A stretch of DNA of 5,105 nucleotides from Anaerolineae bacterium. GTDB taxonomy: Bacteria; Chloroflexota; Anaerolineae; Promineifilales; Promineifilaceae. The position numbers and the translations under genes were made by a program. The stretch covers positions 1-5,105 of the forward strand of contig JANQSK010000751.1 in NCBI GenBank assembly GCA_028284105.1, in the 5' to 3' direction. Shown here one piece after another: positions 4,146 through 5,105 of the stretch; positions within the stretch are counted from its first letter, which is position 1; every line of letters begins with the position of its first letter. Under the pieces are notes generated by a model. It made no database searches, had not been told where the DNA came from, and worked only from the letters and a program-made list of their open reading frames with translations.

Positions 4146-5105
4146 AAGCCTCAATGTCTGCTTCGTTGTTGTAGGGCGCAATTGAGACACGCAAACGGCC
4201 GTTTCTGCTTCCGCACACAATCCCCCTCTCTCTCAAAGACCTCACCGCCACATCAATCGAAACTTCAGAATGGGCTAACGACACAATATGAGGTGCCCCA
4301 TCAAAAGTGCCAAACCGGTGAAATGGTTGCCACCCCAAACGGGTTGCTCCTTTAATCAATTGCTGAGCCAGCTCCTTTGTGTGCGCTTCAATTTTTTCTA
4401 TTCCAATGGCTAATAGCTGGTCGATGGCTGTCGTGAGTCCTGCTAAAGACAAATACGACATCGTTGATTGAGTATACCGGCGAGCATCATTAGCAAAGGT
4501 CAATTTTGTCGCCTCAAAATGAAACGGATCGATTGCACCCATCCAACCCGGCAATGGAGGACTCTTTTCCAACAATGACTTAGAGATGACACCCAATGCA
4601 ACCCCACCATGTCCACCAAGCCATTTATACCCACTGGTCAATACCACATCGGCATCCCACGCTGAGGTATTGACAGGAATTGCACCGGCGGCTTGAGTCG
4701 CATCCACCACTAAAATAGCCCCAACAGCGGAAGTTGCTTCTCGAATTTTGGGAATATCAACTTTTGTTCCTGTTGCAAACTGGACATAGCTGATCAGCAA
4801 TACGGCCGTTTCTTCATCCAATGCCTCAATCAATGTTTCTGTTAGTGATTGATTGGGTTCATCGTCCACAAAATGGATAGAGCAATCATGCTGCATTCCA
4901 TATTGAAGCCAGGGGCGCGTAATAGCGGGAAAGTCAGAGGATAGCGCCAGAATTTTACGGCCGTTTTGAGGAGCAATGAGATAAGGCAGTTGCCCTAGCA
5001 GCTCACTCGCGCCCCCTAAAATAGCGACCTGCGATGGTTGACAGTGTAACAATTGAGCGCCCCGCTCACGGAGATTGGCAAAATAAGCCACCTCGTCCTC
5101 ATCAG
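4123..5105 (-). CDS. PLP-dependent class V aminotransferase / cysteine-desulfurase-fold enzyme (N-terminus cut by window edge)
   Basis: Fold-type I PLP enzyme of the aminotransferase class V superfamily. Numbering here counts the GTG at 5091 as residue 1. The phosphate-region motif is AILGGASELLG (about 23-33). LLISYVQFATGTKVDI (98-113) is the usual class V segment. VVDATQAAGAIPV (128-140) supplies the PLP-ring Asp130 and Gln133. TSGYKWLGGHGGVALGV (152-168) holds the Schiff-base Lys156 (codon 4624-4626). FANDARRYTQSTMSYLSLAG and RGIVCGSRNGRLRVSIAPYN match the family's C-terminal portion. The open frame continues to the edge (Asp-Glu-Asp-Glu before residue 1), and the usual N-terminal strand with its Gly-rich opening is absent. 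The GTG at 5091 is therefore probably not the true start. The substrate is not evident: it lacks markers that would make it a clear IscS/SufS or kynureninase, and an isopenicillin-N-epimerase-like or EgtE-like assignment is equally possible. It contains three ACGGCCGT palindromes. Confidence 0.9.
   Translation of the reverse strand, partial: DEDEVAYFANLRERGAQLLHCQPSQVAILGGASELLGQLPYLIAPQNGRKILALSSDFPAITRPWLQYGMQHDCSIHFVDDEPNQSLTETLIEALDEETAVLLISYVQFATGTKVDIPKIREATSAVGAILVVDATQAAGAIPVNTSAWDADVVLTSGYKWLGGHGGVALGVISKSLLEKSPPLPGWMGAIDPFHFEATKLTFANDARRYTQSTMSYLSLAGLTTAIDQLLAIGIEKIEAHTKELAQQLIKGATRLGWQPFHRFGTFDGAPHIVSLAHSEVSIDVAVRSLRERGIVCGSRNGRLRVSIAPYNNEADIEAFIEGLPH

Larger units (their letters stand above)
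299..4964. repeat. Dispersed ACGGCCGT palindrome family, HIP1-like (12 sites)
   Basis: CGGCCG cores begin at 300, 717, 966, 1299, 1530, 1950, 2117, 2582, 3260, 4196, 4803 and 4958. Eleven of the twelve extend to the 8-mer ACGGCCGT; the one at 717 reads GCGGCCGT. Six extend to the 10-bp palindrome AACGGCCGTT (964, 1297, 1528, 1948, 3258, 4194), and the one at 4193-4204 is a full 12-bp palindrome. All sites are inside coding sequence: eight in the M50 gene, one in the hypothetical gene, three in the aminotransferase gene. None occurs in the glutaredoxin-like gene, lspA or the spacers. Eight sites are read as Thr-Ala-(Val/Ala) and four as (Asn/Tyr)-Gly-Arg; none is read in the third frame. Confidence 0.92.

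Noticed and set aside
299..4964. Palindromes as a CRISPR array or transcription-factor operators
   Set aside because: Spacing is irregular (about 150 to 940 bp), the repeats are only 8-12 bp, and all copies lie inside coding sequence rather than in promoters.
5089..5091. GTG as the start codon of the aminotransferase
   Set aside because: The open frame continues upstream to the window edge and the family needs more N-terminal sequence, so the true start is likely outside the window.

Overview
The window reads as an ordinary chromosomal segment of moderate GC content from a bacterium, most likely a member of Chloroflexota (Anaerolineae-like). That assignment is inference. It rests on the protein types: an M50 peptide-metalloprotease with a PqqD-like N-terminus and a C-terminal cyclic-nucleotide-binding fold, a small GGGKK-type protein of a kind I recall from that phylum, and a mycoredoxin-like redox protein. 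No mobile element, CRISPR array, tRNA or rRNA is visible.

Layout. Positions 1-2790 (minus strand) hold one very long open frame of 930 codons that runs off the left edge. It encodes a multi-spanning zinc metalloprotease with HEXXH and NxxPxxxxDG motifs, followed by a degenerate cyclic-nucleotide-binding domain. Positions 2791-2958 are a divergent intergenic region with a near-symmetric -10 box that could serve both directions. Positions 2959-4145 (plus strand) are a compact three-gene cluster: a 107-residue protein of unknown function, a 98-residue single-cysteine (CxxS) glutaredoxin/mycoredoxin-like protein, and lspA (lipoprotein signal peptidase). Each of the two gaps in this cluster holds a substantial hairpin. 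Positions 4123-5105 (minus strand) are a PLP-dependent class V aminotransferase / cysteine-desulfurase-fold enzyme that runs off the right edge. It converges on lspA with a 23-bp tail-to-tail overlap.

How the genes relate. The plus-strand cluster is probably cotranscribed from the promoter near 2813-2840, but only LspA has a clear job (cleaving lipoprotein signal peptides in the membrane). The neighbouring M50 protein is also an intramembrane-type protease, but nothing links the two beyond proximity.

The most striking signal is not a gene. The palindrome ACGGCCGT occurs 11 times, with a twelfth CGGCCG core, spread through the coding sequences of three of the five genes on both strands. About 0.08 copies would be expected by chance. 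Every Thr-Ala-Val and every Asn-Gly-Arg tripeptide in the predicted proteins is encoded by this palindrome. It behaves like a highly iterated palindrome comparable to cyanobacterial HIP1 (GCGATCGC), but with a different sequence.
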